NCBI GenBank assembly: GCA_036244855.1
Contig: BQKZ01000494.1
Location: 41,484 to 105,483 of the forward strand
Length of the DNA stretch: 64,000 nt
Direction: 5' to 3'
Origin: Temnopleurus reevesii
Taxonomy: Eukaryota > Echinodermata > Echinoidea > Temnopleuroida > Temnopleuridae
Shown here: positions 35,154 to 48,412 of the stretch, piece by piece
Layout: each line of letters opens with the position of its first letter
Numbering within the stretch: the stretch's first letter is position 1
The notes under the pieces: generated by a model
What the model saw: only the letters and a program-made list of their open reading frames with translations
Told to the model about the DNA's origin: nothing
The model's database searches: none
Translations under genes and position numbers: made by a program

Positions 35154-35774
35154 CCCCATGTTTCACCAGAATATGATCAAATATATGATCTCGCCCCCCC
35201 CCCCTCCTCACTTTCTTTATTCATCACTAAACTTCACACAAAATGAAATTCGAATAAAACCGGCCGGACATTTCCATCCAGCTTTAACCACAAGCAGTAG
35301 CCGATCCTCATGATTGAAAGTCAACACGGAGGTTGATCTTCAGGTGGGCGAGCAAGGAACCCACAAGTCGTCGCAATATTTACAGGTATCTAACGACTAA
35401 TGACTTGGACGACTCGGGAATGATTTCGAAGGTGATCTTAGGTCGTGACTTTCAATCACGTAAAGACGCCATTAATTGCAGCCAAACACGTATTGACATT
35501 ACCAACCCCCTTCTCTCGCCTTCAATCACACTCACAAGAGTTTCACGAAGGCCATTTATCTCTCTTCTACACTTTTAACGGGTCCATATTATTTACAATG
35601 GTCGACAGCTTGCTCTGCTATCTATTTACTTTTTCAAGACGTGAAGAAGAAAGTTAAGCTCTACTTCATTTGATTCGTTATAGACTTTATTAAAAGAAGT
35701 AAATCAATCAGCGGGAGGTAAGGGAAAGAATTAAAGAAAAAAATAGAATTCCCAATAAAGTATGGCTTTAACAC

Positions 35775-35815
35775 AAGCACGCATGCAAACACATCCACAC
35801 ATAGACTCACACACA

Positions 35816-35855
<40 letters not shown>

Positions 35856-35900
35856 CTTACACCCCCACACACACACACACACACACATGCACAGACACAT
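35775..35900. repeat. CA microsatellite with inverted flank
   Basis: An interrupted CA array at about 35808-35887. Its left flank GCATGCAAACACATCCACAC ATAGACTC is the inverse of the flank at 36940-36985. Frames rich in Cys/Val here are repeat translations only. Confidence 0.9.
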
Positions 35901-36167
35901 ACACATAGGCTGTGCTTTATGTTAGAATGTGGTGTAAAAAAAGCACAACTACTGTTATTAAAACTCCAACTCGTGTTAAAAATCATAAAACAACACTTGT
36001 TGTTTAAAGTTGAATTTAAAGTTCATTAACTTCTTAATTTGAATATATTTGCTGCATGAAATAGTGTTCACTAATATTCTTAAAATAAACTGTTAAAAAA
36101 GTTGCATAAAACAACTTGTTGATGTAAAACTTAAGGATTTGTATAAATGTATATATATCTCACCTAT

Positions 36168-36370
36168 GGCGTCAGTTTCCTTCAGCAAGAAATTTATTCA
36201 TATTGTGCTGCACTCAACCCAGGTGAGGTGAATGGGTGCCGGTAGGAAGTAATTCCTTGAATGCAGTGAGCGCCGAATGGTAGCCATGCTATAGCCGGGT
36301 AATAGTGCACAGAGCGCTTAGAAACACTTTGTATTAAGCGCTATATAAATGTTGTGTATTATTATTATTT
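36168..36370 (+). mobile_element. SINE body and tail, copy 3 (head missing)
   Basis: Starts inside the family body (TTCCTTCAGCAAGAAATT), has CTCAACCCAGGTGAGGTGAAT, and carries a complete tail AAGCGCTATATAAATGTTG followed by ATT repeats. The tRNA-like head is absent, as expected for a 5-prime-truncated retroposon. The tail is the part most useful for finding the partner LINE. Confidence 0.78.
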
Positions 36371-36867
36371 AGTGTATTATATCAAACAACAATTTTTAAA
36401 ACACCCTTTAACAAGCACGTGTACATAATTGGTATTCACAATACAAAATTTATATTTCTCACTCAATGTTTTCTTTCACCAGACCGTAATTTCGAACATG
36501 GCCCATTAATATCCGAATCACTAGTACTTTCGATTACATTCATGCCTCAAAATAACTGTTACAAGGTTTGAATTTAACAATTAATATTTAATAATCTAAT
36601 CCATTAGCATGGCAGCCTAGTAATCTTTAATTTAAGACAATCATGGATCTACGCTGTCAGATTGACATGACATAACCAAAGTTGGTATCGGGGTATTTTT
36701 TTTTCTTCAGTGGATTATATTTTTATTGGTAGATGAAACGCAGATTTTTATGTTTCCTTCATTGTAGGTGCCTTAATTTTGCGAGTATGGGGGAGGTGAA
36801 AGAGACATTTCGGGAGAGGTGAAGAAAGTCGGGGAGAGAGTGTGTATCTTAGAGTGATAGAGAAAAG

Positions 36868-36919
<52 letters not shown>

Positions 36920-36990
36920 GTGTGTGTGTGTGTGTATGTGTGTGTGTGAGTCTATGTGTGGATGTGTTTGCATGCGTGCGTATATGTGTG
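36868..36990. repeat. TG microsatellite with inverted flank
   Basis: A TG array from about 36870 to 36945, then GAGTCTATGTGTGGATGTGT TTGCATGCGTGC, the reverse complement of the flank of the CA array about 1.1 kb away. Further TGTG-rich stretches run to about 37150. Confidence 0.9.
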
Positions 36991-37282
36991 TATGTGTGTC
37001 CGTGTGTGTGTCCATGTGTGTATATAAGATGTAGGGGGATATTGGTGGAGTTTGTGTTGTGAACCTGAATGGTGTAAATATGGCTGTAATGATGTACGTA
37101 TGTCCATTTGAATGTGTGTATGTATGTGTGTGCGTGCCTTCATGTTTGTGTGTATGAATCTGTTTCATCTGGGTTTAATGCTACCTTTTTCTTTTTATCT
37201 TTCACCATTTTTGTATTCTATATTTTATAATTGAAATCATAATTCAGCTATTAGCTGCAACGATTTTTAATCAATAAACCAT

Positions 37283-37335
37283 TTATCTATCTCTATCTAT
37301 CTATCTACAGTATCTATATATCTATCTATCTATTA
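37283..37335. repeat. TCTA tetranucleotide microsatellite
   Basis: CTAT/TCTA units with a short interruption (ACAGTATCTATATA). Confidence 0.92.
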
Positions 37336-37339
37336 TTTT

Positions 37340-40300
37340 CGAGTTGCTCGTCCTTCCCCTGGTCCCAATTCATGCTGCAACGACAAGTTTAAACCTATTA
37401 AATAGAACACTGGCTCAATAATGTATAAGCATGTAGTGGGGAAAATGGGTAGGTGTTGAGTTTGGGGTTCAAAGTTCAGACGCCATAATGCCCCCTCCCC
37501 GCAAAAAAACCCCCAAAAAATAATCTAGCTTGTTTTTTCTTCAGCACAAACAATTCAAAAATTATTTGGTAGATTTTTCTCTCAACTGTATTCCGATCTA
37601 AGAATGGAGACCACACTCGTATTGAAGTATAGTTCAAGAGTCATATTGTCAAAGGTACTGTCTAAGATTAAATTTAGAGGTTACTAGTATAGCATAAGTG
37701 ATCATGATGTAGCGTAAGTAGCATAAAGTAGCATAACGTAATATAAGGGATCATGATGCAATCAAACTCGTCAGCATAATCGTTAGAGTGCAAAGAAGCT
37801 CCTAATCCAACTATTTCTCTTTTGAATATGCTGCATGAAAATACATGTAAAAAACAACTCTTTCAATTATTTTTCTGTCTTATTTCGTAACATCGAGTTT
37901 CTGAGCAATGCAAATGACATTGGCCTATATGTATGATTAGAATCTATTACAATTCATCTCTTGATAAAAAAATATTCCGAGTTCAACGAAACGAGTGCTT
38001 ACAAACGTGTGAAGCGGAATAATATTTGTATCGTTCATTGATACAGAATGTGCTGGATTATTCTATTTCTTCCTTGTTTTACTACGTCAGAAAGCTAATT
38101 TCTCTTCTATACTAATAGCAGACATAAAGAAACAAATCAAACGGTATTTTTCTGGAGGCACATTTAGGCTGTGCTCTAGTATCAAGTACAGAATGTGCTG
38201 GATTATTCTAGATTTGTGTAGTACGGTATGAGGCCAATTATTACATTTTAAGTCCACAAGCAGACAAGGTATTAAATCTTAACCTACGCAACTACACGTG
38301 AGTCAGCTCGACTCATCTCCATGCAGAAATGCAGCGATTGCAGATTAAAAACATTGGTACCAAAATGATTTTAGTCCTGTCAAGTTTGATCCATGCTGGC
38401 TAATGTAGAATACGAATGCGTTTCGTATTTTGTTTACAAATATATTAGAAAAAGGGGCAAGACTGTTTTGATACCCTGAAGATAAACAATCAGTTTTCAC
38501 CCGAGCATGAATGGATAGTTATTATGTACGGTGGTACTTGATCGATATAAATGTGAAAATCTTCTGATAGTAGATCAAATTGATTTGTGGCACAGACATT
38601 CCAAAAGTGTAATTTTCTTTAAACATTCTGTACAGTGTCTCCCAGAAAATATTACGATATCGACATGTATCGAGGGATTATAGTAATTTAATAAAAATTA
38701 TGATCAATAATCAATACACGTTCCACCACTTATATGACTCAAGCTTTAGGTATGAGTGAATGACAATATTTTGAAGCACGGCCTCCACAACAATTCCACA
38801 GGACAACGATACCTCGAATAAAATTTCGTTAAGAAATTAATGAAATAAAATTAATACTCTGGCTGTAATTTTCTTGCCTTTAATTTTATTACATCTGAAT
38901 AGATAAAAGTAGCCTAGGAATGAATAAGTCCTGTATGTTAAAGTAATACTTGAAATTCCATGATTTCTCAAATGAATTTGTTTGTCCCCGCTGCCTGCCT
39001 TAGCAGCGAACAAAGAAGACAAAAGATGGCATCCTTAGTAGAATGTATTGCTTTATACTCATTACTCTCTCCACACCCATTCATGCAGAGTTATGTGGCA
39101 AAATATTTCTATTATTCATCCAAACGCAATTGATATTTGAATTCAAATTATTTCTGTAATTTCGTTTGTCATTTTTCAATCTTAAGGTGTCAAATTAAGG
39201 GGCGTGCATTATTATTTGTTTAAAGATATTTGATTACCTATTTAATTTGAAACATCCTTTGCCAAATGAATTTGTGACATCCCTAATTCACGTTATCATT
39301 ATTCATTCATGAGTATTATCCCAGAAGGACAGACTCTATGCTGTACAAATGTGCGCCACCAATTAATCATAATGGTGATTAAGATTTTTGTGTAACACAA
39401 TAAATTAATTTTTTTTTTTAAATCTGATTTTACATCGATCAACGTCGGTTTCATTTTTTTCGCATTAAATTTTAATAGAAAATCCTATTTTCTGGTTCCA
39501 TCCGATAATCATTATCTCAAAAAGCAACCAACTCTTCAATGAGTAGGAAAACTCAATCGGAAATCCATATATACTTTCTATACCAATTCCACGGCTATAT
39601 TTTTTTTCAGCTCTACCATTTGATAGGTTTTTCTGAATTCATTCATTTAATATGACAAGGGAAATCGAGCAATAATGTTCAATGAACATGGCGCTACAGA
39701 TGGGATCACCAATTTCCTATTTCTATAAATAGAAGAAATACCATACTGGGAAGTAGGGAAATTTAGACCAATCGTTAAATATTCTTTATGTATGCTAATA
39801 GTTATATATTATAAACTTAGAAATTAAAGGTCTGGCTGTCTGGTGTATGAAAGAAAATACATACATATCCAGACATAATTGTGAAACGAAAAATGAAAGC
39901 ATTCCTAGCTAGAGTAGAGACTGCAATGATATCCTTGGTCGACTTGAAATACAAACATTAATTGCATTTGCCTTGATCCACACTTGTAATTAAGCAAAAA
40001 CGTCATCACAATACCTTAATCCTTCTTCAATTTCATGGCATTGAACGCTGCACAAATCGGGCGCGATATTCCGCCTAATGGAGCAGCTATCGCATAAATC
40101 ATGACGCGCCATTGAAAATCAGATTGTCAATTTTGAAGAGGATGCTCTTTCAGGATTGCCATTTTTTATACGAGTCAATATTTTAGATAACCTACTGATA
40201 AATGAGATTGATTTTTCTAAGATTTGGAAGTTAATTTATTTTCCCTCTTTCACGATGATGCTTTCGGACAAGAAATAATTGAAAACTCCAAAACAATTCG

Positions 40301-42590
40301 CCAGAAAAAAATTGCATAAAGATGAACCTTACAATTCATTTTGACGAAGAAATGGAAGTTAATGACATTTATCGTCATGTTAGTAGAATGTATTATGTTT
40401 GTTTTCATGAACGAAACAATCGGGGCACATTTTCTTGACAAACCTTTTACGCGCTTTAAGTAATTAAAAAAGAAAGTATTCATATCCTTCATGTATCAGC
40501 GAGAGTGGCAAGCCCCACATTGATGTGTCAATACTGTTCTGAGTTAAGTTATCTATACAACCATTAACCTTCTATACAAGATAACAAGTAATTCTATTTC
40601 ATGTTTGTTGTATTCAGTTTAAAACATTTTGGGGTTGGTATCTTTTCCAAGTACGTTAAAGAGAGTGTAATAATTGAAACTCTATCGGATTGTCGTGTGA
40701 TGGAGAGATTTTGATAAAGGATGAACTAGCTTAATAAAGATACATCCTTAATATCACCTGACCTTTGTAGATGACGATTAGAAAACATATGAAATTTCAA
40801 TTTATAAGATTAAACTTAATGGAAAGGAAAATTAATATCCGATTTAAGAAATTTCCTATATGAATTTCATAAATGCCAAATCCAGGAATTCCAACATTTT
40901 CATGTATATTGCGAAATTCAATTCCCAACAGATTGTTCTCCCCGTTCATCTATCTAATTTAATAACAAATCATTTGAGCATCGTGGGGGGGGGGGGGGCT
41001 GGGGGCCAGGGCAAGGGCTAGGGGGCGCCAAATTTGAGGTAAAAAGGACATTTCTTTTTTTTCTTGCTTAGCTACTCGAATGGGGGGGGGGGGCAATAAG
41101 TCAAACCCCCGGTTATCAAAATCCTGGATGCGCGCATGCAAATGTGCGAGCCCAATCATGTTATCTTGATAGTAAACAATTTTCACCTTAAACATGAGTA
41201 AATTCAAAAGCAGGAAGGAAATATTTTTAAGTTATAAATAAACTCGGAGATGTATTTTTTTAAATCTAATCATTCACCACAAATGGAAAGGAAAACCCTC
41301 CTGGGTTACCAGTCTGATCTTCTGAGGGGTCTAAAAATACAAAACATTGAATTAAAATAAATATACACGCAACAGTAGATACAACTTAAAAAAAAAACAC
41401 GTATGCAACATTCATCGAAATATAATTGCAAATAATGGGGATATCCAATAGGGAGAGGAGTTCCCGAGATTAGACATAGTTAAACCTGGGATATGAAAAC
41501 TCCCAATCTCCTTGGTTAAATTGTACGATAAAAAAATTTCACATTAATTAGAAATTTCGTATGAATTAACATGAATATCGACAGAAACATGCACAATTAA
41601 CCTTTTCGCTAACCCTAGCGATTGCATATAATGTCACTTGAGGATACACTGGGCGGAATACCGGTACTGATGGTGATTTTAAATAGGCATCTACAAAATA
41701 CAATGATGCATAGATCTTAAGAATGCGGGTGTAAAATTTCGAATAAAAGATATATGATTGGTAAAAATAATATAATTTATATATTTCTTTTATCAAACAG
41801 GATAGTAAGTTTTAACTGGCGAGCAGCGAATTACAGTATATTCAAGTGCGGTGCATTGTGCTTGATTAACGTAAAGCCGATGAATGTCGACTAATGCATA
41901 GAATTCGCAGTTCGACTTCCCAATAGTTGTAAAAGGTGGGTTTCTAGTATATAGATAATGTTAACATTTCTAATTCTTCTTGAAGTGACATATCATTTGC
42001 AATGATGTGTCAGCTAGTAAAGGTACACATAATTCATATAAGGGAACAATTGGTCCAATAAAAGGGGGAATCCAGACTATAAATGCATTTTTTCAACAAG
42101 AGCAGAAAAATAAGACAAACAAAGCAAACAGTTTGAATAAAATCGCACTAAAAAGAATCCTACCGAATTTCAATGATATTAAAAAAATATGAAAAGATAT
42201 ATTGCAGTTTCTTAACATGGCTAAATTGAGTAAATTTGACGGGATATTTCTGAGTGTACGAGTGAAGCACTCTCCTTTTAGAAAATCGAGGTAAACGAAT
42301 ATAAAAAAAAAGCATTGAATAATAACAGCGCTCAATCAATGCACACAAGTCATATGCATAATTATGATGCGAACGCCTCAATGGAGAATAATGTTTTTGT
42401 TCATTGCTTATTTGACGCCGACGTGTTCCGTTTCCGTTTATTAATTTACATTTGTGGGCCATATTTAGAAAACATTATTTGGCATTGAATGAAGATGATT
42501 GAATGCTTTTACATTTAATGTTTCATACAGCGTATACCTATTGTTTAATCTTTATAAAGCTCAAACACGCAGGTGGTTATTAATGAATAC
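37340..42590. other. Upstream region of the 42.7-kb promoter, no gene seen
   Basis: AT-rich unique-looking sequence. 40980-41140 is a G-run-bounded repeat (G runs at both ends, GGCGCCAAATTTGAGG inside). No coding exon recognised on either strand. Confidence 0.5.
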
Positions 42591-42598
42591 GCCATCAA

Positions 42599-42780
42599 CC
42601 AATCGCGTAATGCCATTTTTCAAAACCGCGTATGATTGGTCGACATAACATTACTATACATTGCGCATGCGTCTGTCAAGAAGTTTTTCCCTCTTGATTT
42701 TGTGACTCAAAGTGGAGTCGCGCTGCTCGCAATTGACATGTGTATATAAACGATACGTGTGTAGAGACAGCGTAGTGACA
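42599..42780 (+). promoter_or_regulatory. Core promoter of an unidentified plus-strand gene
   Basis: CCAAT at 42599-42603 and its reverse ATTGG at 42635-42639 are NF-Y-like. TTGCGCATGCGTC at 42661 is NRF1-like, TGACTCA at 42703-42709 is AP-1-like, and TATATAAA at 42743-42750 is a TATA box. This predicts transcription start near 42772-42780. The order and spacing, together with the ATG-free leader and clean splice donor that follow, make this the best promoter in the window. Confidence 0.65.
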
Positions 42781-42976
42781 CGATACGGAGATACGGCTCT
42801 AAAACAATCTGACTGAATTTCTTTTTTGATCGGGGATCGGAGACAGAAAGGAAAACCCCATTTCTGCGACGTAAAAATTGAATTAAAGAGACTGACTTGC
42901 CTGCCGGACAAAACAGTGACTGCAGTTTAGCCGGGAAGCAGATAGTAATTCACATTCCTTTCAATATGTCCACAAG
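42775..42976 (+). CDS. First exon of unidentified gene (5-prime leader plus MST and split Arg)
   Basis: Downstream of the TATA box a leader of about 190 bases has no ATG before 42966. ATG TCC ACA AG then meets the donor GTATGT at 42977. Only MST and two bases of the next codon are coded. The next exon is not certain; the 16-nt exon at 57122-57137 completes Arg and stays in frame. The product cannot be identified from so little protein. The leader is moderately GC-rich relative to its surroundings. Confidence 0.5.
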
Positions 42977-43562
42977 GTATGTATCAAAAGTCTTCATGAA
43001 AGTTTATTAAGATTCTTAGAGTGTCGCGAATGTAGTTACTGGTGCTAAGACACGGGTTTTATGACTTGGCGTTACAAATTTAATGCAGGTTTAGGTGGCA
43101 TTAGTGAAATATTTTTCAGATTTGAAATGAGATCACAAAATCATATTAATGTGTAAAATCGGCCCGGAAAATGTTATTTTTCCTTTTTCACTTTGACACC
43201 TCGAGGGGGTCATTGAATGGTAACTATATGCACATCAATTTTCCGTGGACGAAGTGCTCTCTATTAAAGCCGACGCAACGCCAATATTCGATATGACAAT
43301 GTCATTGTTGTCATATCTATTTACCAGAATTACGTATACATGTGTGAATTTAACATAGTACAGGCGATTACATGAATTTAAATATTTCATGCAGAATGTT
43401 AAAGCCGATAATCAAACGTAATGATGCATAATTGGTACGTTGATATTACAAGCATAATCGCGTTAACAAAGAAGTATTTTCCAACCATCGATTGTGGAAG
43501 ATCAATTTCATGGTTTTCGACAGATTCTGAAAACACGTTTTATTTTGCACAACGGCTAAGAG

Positions 43563-44447
43563 GGCAATAGGTGCCTCCCTGCGCGGTCAAAATAACGAAA
43601 ACTTGGATTTAATTAATCCCTGGTCAAAATGATGATGGCTGGGAGTCAATTCCTCCCTAGTCAAAATGGTGCCGACTGATGATTAATCATTCAACCCTAG
43701 TCAAAATGATGCCGATTTGGAGCAAATTCCTCCCTAGTCAAATACGGTATATAGGTGCCGACTGGGAACAAATTTCTCCCTAGACAAATGATGCCGATTG
43801 ATTATCAATTATTCATCCCTGGTCAAAATGATGTAGAGTGGGAGTCAATTCCTCCCGAGTCAAAGTTATCTTACTAGGACTCAATTCCACCCGAGGCAAA
43901 ATGATACCGATTGGGAGTTGATTGCTTCCTAGTAAAAATGATGGCAATTTGGAGTCAATTCCGCCCGAGTCAAAATTATCTTAACTGGAACTTAATTCCA
44001 CTCGAGTTAAAATGATGCCAATTGGGAGTCTGTTTCTCCCGACTAAAATGACTGGGAGTCAATTCCTCCCGAGTCAAAATGATGCCAATTGGGAGTCTGT
44101 TTCTCCCAACTAAAATGACTGGGAGTCAATTCCTCCCGAGTCAAAATGATGCCAATTGGGAGTCTGTTTCTCCCGACTAAAATGACTGGGAGTCAATTCC
44201 TCCCGAGTCAAAATGATGCAGATTTGGAGTCAATTCCTCCCTAGACAAAATAATGCCGGGACTTACATCAATTACTCCTCCTCGTCTAAATGATGCCGAC
44301 TGAGGATCAATTATTCATCCTTAGTCAGAATGATGTCGAGTGGGAGTCGATTGCTTCCTAGTAAAAAATGATGCCAACTGAGATTCGATTCATCCCGAAT
44401 CAAAATGATGCCAATTTGGGAGTCTGTTCCTCCCGAGTCAACATGAC
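43563..44447. repeat. Hairpin-forming minisatellite with 67-bp higher-order unit
   Basis: About 23 units of 30-40 bp, each like TGGGAGTCAATTCCTCCC GAGTCAAAATGATGCCAA with variations. GGGAG and CTCCC inside each unit can pair. From about 44040 to 44220 three nearly identical 67-bp double units show recent expansion (GACTGGGAG at about 44050, 44117 and 44184). It lies 0.6 kb after the predicted first exon. Confidence 0.9.
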
Positions 44448-45269
44448 CAACGTCTGACAATAGAACTAATGTGCGAAGTCAGGAGTATGATAGTTTGGAA
44501 ACTTGGATATTTGGAAATTTATTGATTTAAACATCAACATAAACAGTCATTATTCTGTTCATATAATTTGTTTGTCAAACATGTACAAATAATTATGTAT
44601 GTGACAACCTCTATTCAGTTTTATGCCTCCAAAATTATACGTCTCAGTAACATTTACAAAATTGTAGTACTTGTGTACAAACTATTTTAGTAGCATTTGT
44701 TTCCAAACTTCCCAATTTCTGTTTGCGCAAACCACGAGGGTCCAAAATCTTCACTAAACATCTCTTTAAAGTTTTAAATGTTACTGTATTAAATATTATA
44801 TATAAGCATGGCTTGGGGAATATGGTACATGTTTTCTAGGTAAATGTAAAACTTCGACAAATCGTCTAACAGTATGATCGTGAGATATACGGATTGTAGG
44901 ATGTGTATACACGTGATTCTGATGAAAGTTCATATTATGTATTGATACATTATATATTGATGGATAGAATATACATTCTATATATAATATATAATATAGA
45001 ATATGAAGTTGACAGGGAAGCCCGAAATCATTTCCATAACATACGATAACCGGTGGTCTTGCGGCAAGTAACGCAAAAGCAAGTAACCTTTATACTGAAT
45101 TTTTATGGCGCCATAATCGCCTTCTCAGCTAAACGATTTAAAAGTGATGAATTGTGTATTCATCGAACTATATTGTAATACACATCGGGTATCTGAATTA
45201 TGGATTTTTTTTGGTACCATTCAAGAATAAGATTGTCATCATGGCTTCACATGAAAGAAAAGAAATTTC

Positions 45270-45385
45270 ACAAGAGGTGCAAACCTTCACGAAAAGGTGC
45301 AATCTTGCACCCGTTTGATGTTTGCGCTCAGCAAAAAAGGTACATAAATGGTGCAAACTATCGGAAAAAGTGCAATATTGTATCC
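45270..45385. repeat. AGGTGCAA dispersed repeat, copy 2
   Basis: GAGGTGCAAACC, AAAAGGTGCAATC, AATGGTGCAAAC and AAAAGTGCAATATTG recur about every 25-50 bases. Shares the theme with 22945-23060 and with 57785-57850 (GCACCTTTTCGTGAAG matches the complement of CTTCACGAAAAGGTGC). Confidence 0.5.
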
Positions 45386-46945
45386 TTTTATATCATCAAG
45401 CGGACATTGTGTTATAATATCATGGATATTGAGTCACTATTTGCTACCTTTTAAAGTCGCTATCGTTTATGCAGATGAGCATTTTGGGTCAACCGTAACG
45501 ATAGTGCTTGTATATACCGTATGCTTCCTTTCACTTACTAAACACTTAGTTCGGTCACGATTCAAACGTTTGCATTGAAAAAAAAATTATATCATAATTT
45601 TTTCTATTTAAAAAATTGCCGCTGATCATCTTTTTCAACAGAAAATGGCGACTGGCTTTATCTTTTGGTTGGTTCGCATTGTACTCTCCACTGATATTGT
45701 TTGAAGTTTTGACTGTGATTATCATGCAGAGACTTATCGTCATTAACAAACACGTTATCCTTAACCTTTTTAGTGCAAATATTGGATAAATATGAAAATA
45801 ATATTTAAGTTTACGTACGATGCATCCGCTTTCTCACCGCAGATAATGCAGTAAAGGGAAATGCGATGAGAGTGAGATAACAAAAACAGCTATTATGGGA
45901 TCCATTTCTTGAGTCCACGCCCGAAGCATACACGAAATCTATTAGCATGTATTCGGCCGCATGACAAACATCATCTCGGATGAATAACGGAGGAACAGCC
46001 AGAATACATCCTCTCAAATATCTGCCTGTAATATTTTAAACTAAAGCTTGCATAACGCATGAGGGTTCTCAGTACTAAATCGGGTGGGTATGAAACAAAG
46101 CACCATTTCTAAAACGGCCATTATTTCTTGGAAATATTATGAAATTTCCTGTTTTAATTTTAAACAAACTGGAGAGCAATTATCATTTCCGGTTAACCTT
46201 TGAAAATCGAATAATTTATTTTTTGCGATTGAGGCGAAGATTTCAATTTAAAAAGATGCTACAAACCATTATGCCAGATCTCAGATGTTACTTTCATTTT
46301 TTACCTTTAAATTTCTTTCATATCAATATACAACCACAGTTCCTCCCTATACCAAGATGGATCAGGATCCATCAAGTTATAGACCAAGTACATTTTCGCA
46401 AAAGACGATAGTGAAATCTGATTGGTCAAAGGCCACAAACATCTATATTTCCAGCTGTTTTCGTTGTCAGGGTCTTTCAAAGGTCCTGCTCCCCGTGTGA
46501 TAATCTTTTCAAATAACCCATTTGGGCAATTCGGTACCTCATTCAAAACACTGAATTTCATGCTGCTTTGAATTTGATAAATCTAGTCCTAGATTTGTTT
46601 GGTAAATTGCTGGATCCTTACCCATCAACTATCTAACCTTTTTATGATTATATTAGTAACACAATGAAAATTTTCAGACATTTTGGACTATGTAAAAGAA
46701 TAAAGAAAAAAATGTTTTGATGAGCCATCCGTAGATTCATTCATTAATCATAGTGTTTCAATAAAAAAAGGCTTAACCCATAACTTTCTTTTGTAAAAGG
46801 TACAATTAGTCTTTAATTTATTTCGTTAAATTGGGAACAAAACATCTTGTCGTTCACGGGATTTTGAAGGGAGTAGGATTTGACCATAGATATATATGAT
46901 TTGACAGCGAGGGCTGTAGATGGGATTCATTGATTTTGCCCATTA

Positions 46946-47070
46946 AGGCCCCGGTCACATAGAACCCCGTAAGCAACACTACGACTCTTTGTTAATTCAC
47001 AATTAACTGACTCAGAACAAAGAGTCGTGTTGTCTCGTGTTGCTTCCGGGGCCCTAAGTGACCGGGGCAT
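46946..47070. mobile_element. MITE family F, copy 2
   Basis: Ends AGGCCCCGGTCACATAG and CTAAGTGACCGGGGC with paired interior ACGACTCTTTGTT / AACAAAGAGTCGTGTT. TTA precedes the left end; the right flank is altered. Confidence 0.75.
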
Positions 47071-48034
47071 AAGACTATGTCGATAGACCATAGACTGGGA
47101 AATGAACAAGCAGGCATCAATAAGACAGTGCTGCACTTCGTCAAATCGAGATGGATATCAGATGGCCTGTTAGCAGGCGAAAAATCTATGAATTATTTGC
47201 ATCGATTGAATTTGAACATTGATGTTTAAAGATTGATCTGATTAACATCTGGGCAAATGTGCCATTAAATCTTTCTCCCGTCCACCAGATAAAACTAGTT
47301 CAGGCTACTTTCACACCTCACTAAGTTAACTATAAGTTAACATTCCAAAAAGAGATATACATTCTTGTGCGTGTGTGTGTGCATGTGTAGGTGTGTATGT
47401 CTGCGTATATAATTTATGTTTGTGTTAGCGCCTAGAATAGACAAATGCATCGAAGAAGTTTACGAAAATGTTCATAATCTAACATCAAACTTACTGAAGG
47501 CAAATGAAAAAAATATTGTGCGTTTTTTTAAATTATAATGTTAATGGCTACATCATTTTCGGAGTTTCAAAGCATTAATAGTATGAGTAAATCCTTTAAA
47601 ATCATATTTTTCTTAAACCGTGGATTACCTCCAGTGGCACTGCATTTCTAAGGATTATATAGGCCCACAGAATATTAAAGAATTCACTCCGTTATCCCCC
47701 GAAGCTGGAGCCAGTTATGATGAACTTTTTTGATAAGTTACACCTAAAATCGGTTGTTCTATTTTCTCTTCATTAGTTTCACTCAAATTCCCGTTTCTAA
47801 CTTAGTAATTCATTCATTTTTATGTATGATTTATGACGTATTTACTTTGAGTAATATTCATATCTATTGAAAAAAAAATTGAATGAGAACAGGCGTCATT
47901 GTGAGCTTCTAAGCTTTGCATTATGGAATTCAGTTACTGCAACGCCAACTTTGTGACATAGATCAGGAGATAATGTCATGGACGACATTTTATTTCCTGC
48001 ATCAGCGACACTCGGATAACAAGAATGAGCATAG

Positions 48035-48412
48035 TCGCTGTGAACAGAAGGGACAAAGAACTGGGACAAAACAAAAAAAGTTCCTTTCAAACATTCACAA
48101 TAGGTAGATGCACACAAAAGAATTTTCCTTCTTTCTAATTCCACGCAGAAATGTCAGACTGATGTTGTTTTTGTTTGGTGAATAAACAGGAAAGCCACTT
48201 TCTTTTGTGCAGAAGACTTTCATCGGTTGTGTCTACCAACCTTTATATTTTTCTAGCAGGATTTCACCCTCGCCTGAGGACTTTTTGAAGCCTAGTAGAG
48301 CTTGTATCTTTACTTTCTTTTGAGTTTCATTGCCAATACATGAAACTATTGTGATACCTTGAATGAAGTTGTTTACATTCTCCCAGTCCTTTATCCCTTT
48401 GGCTCAGAGTGA
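48035..48412. mobile_element. Foldback family C, copy 2
   Basis: CTGTGAACAGAAGGGACAAA at the left pairs with CTTTATCCCTTTGGCTCAGAG at the right. The interior TTCAAACATTCACAATAG and GTGAATAAACAGGAAAG match the other family members. No coding capacity. Confidence 0.6.

Noticed and set aside
35661..37168. Cys/Val-rich and Thr/His-rich frames
   Set aside because: They are CA/TG repeat translations.
42654..42911. Minus-strand 85-codon frame at the 42.7-kb promoter
   Set aside because: It overlaps the promoter and leader of the plus-strand exon and shows no domain.
43563..44447. CRISPR-like array
   Set aside because: Unit length and content vary continuously with no constant repeat/unique spacer pattern, and the genome is animal. 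It is a minisatellite.
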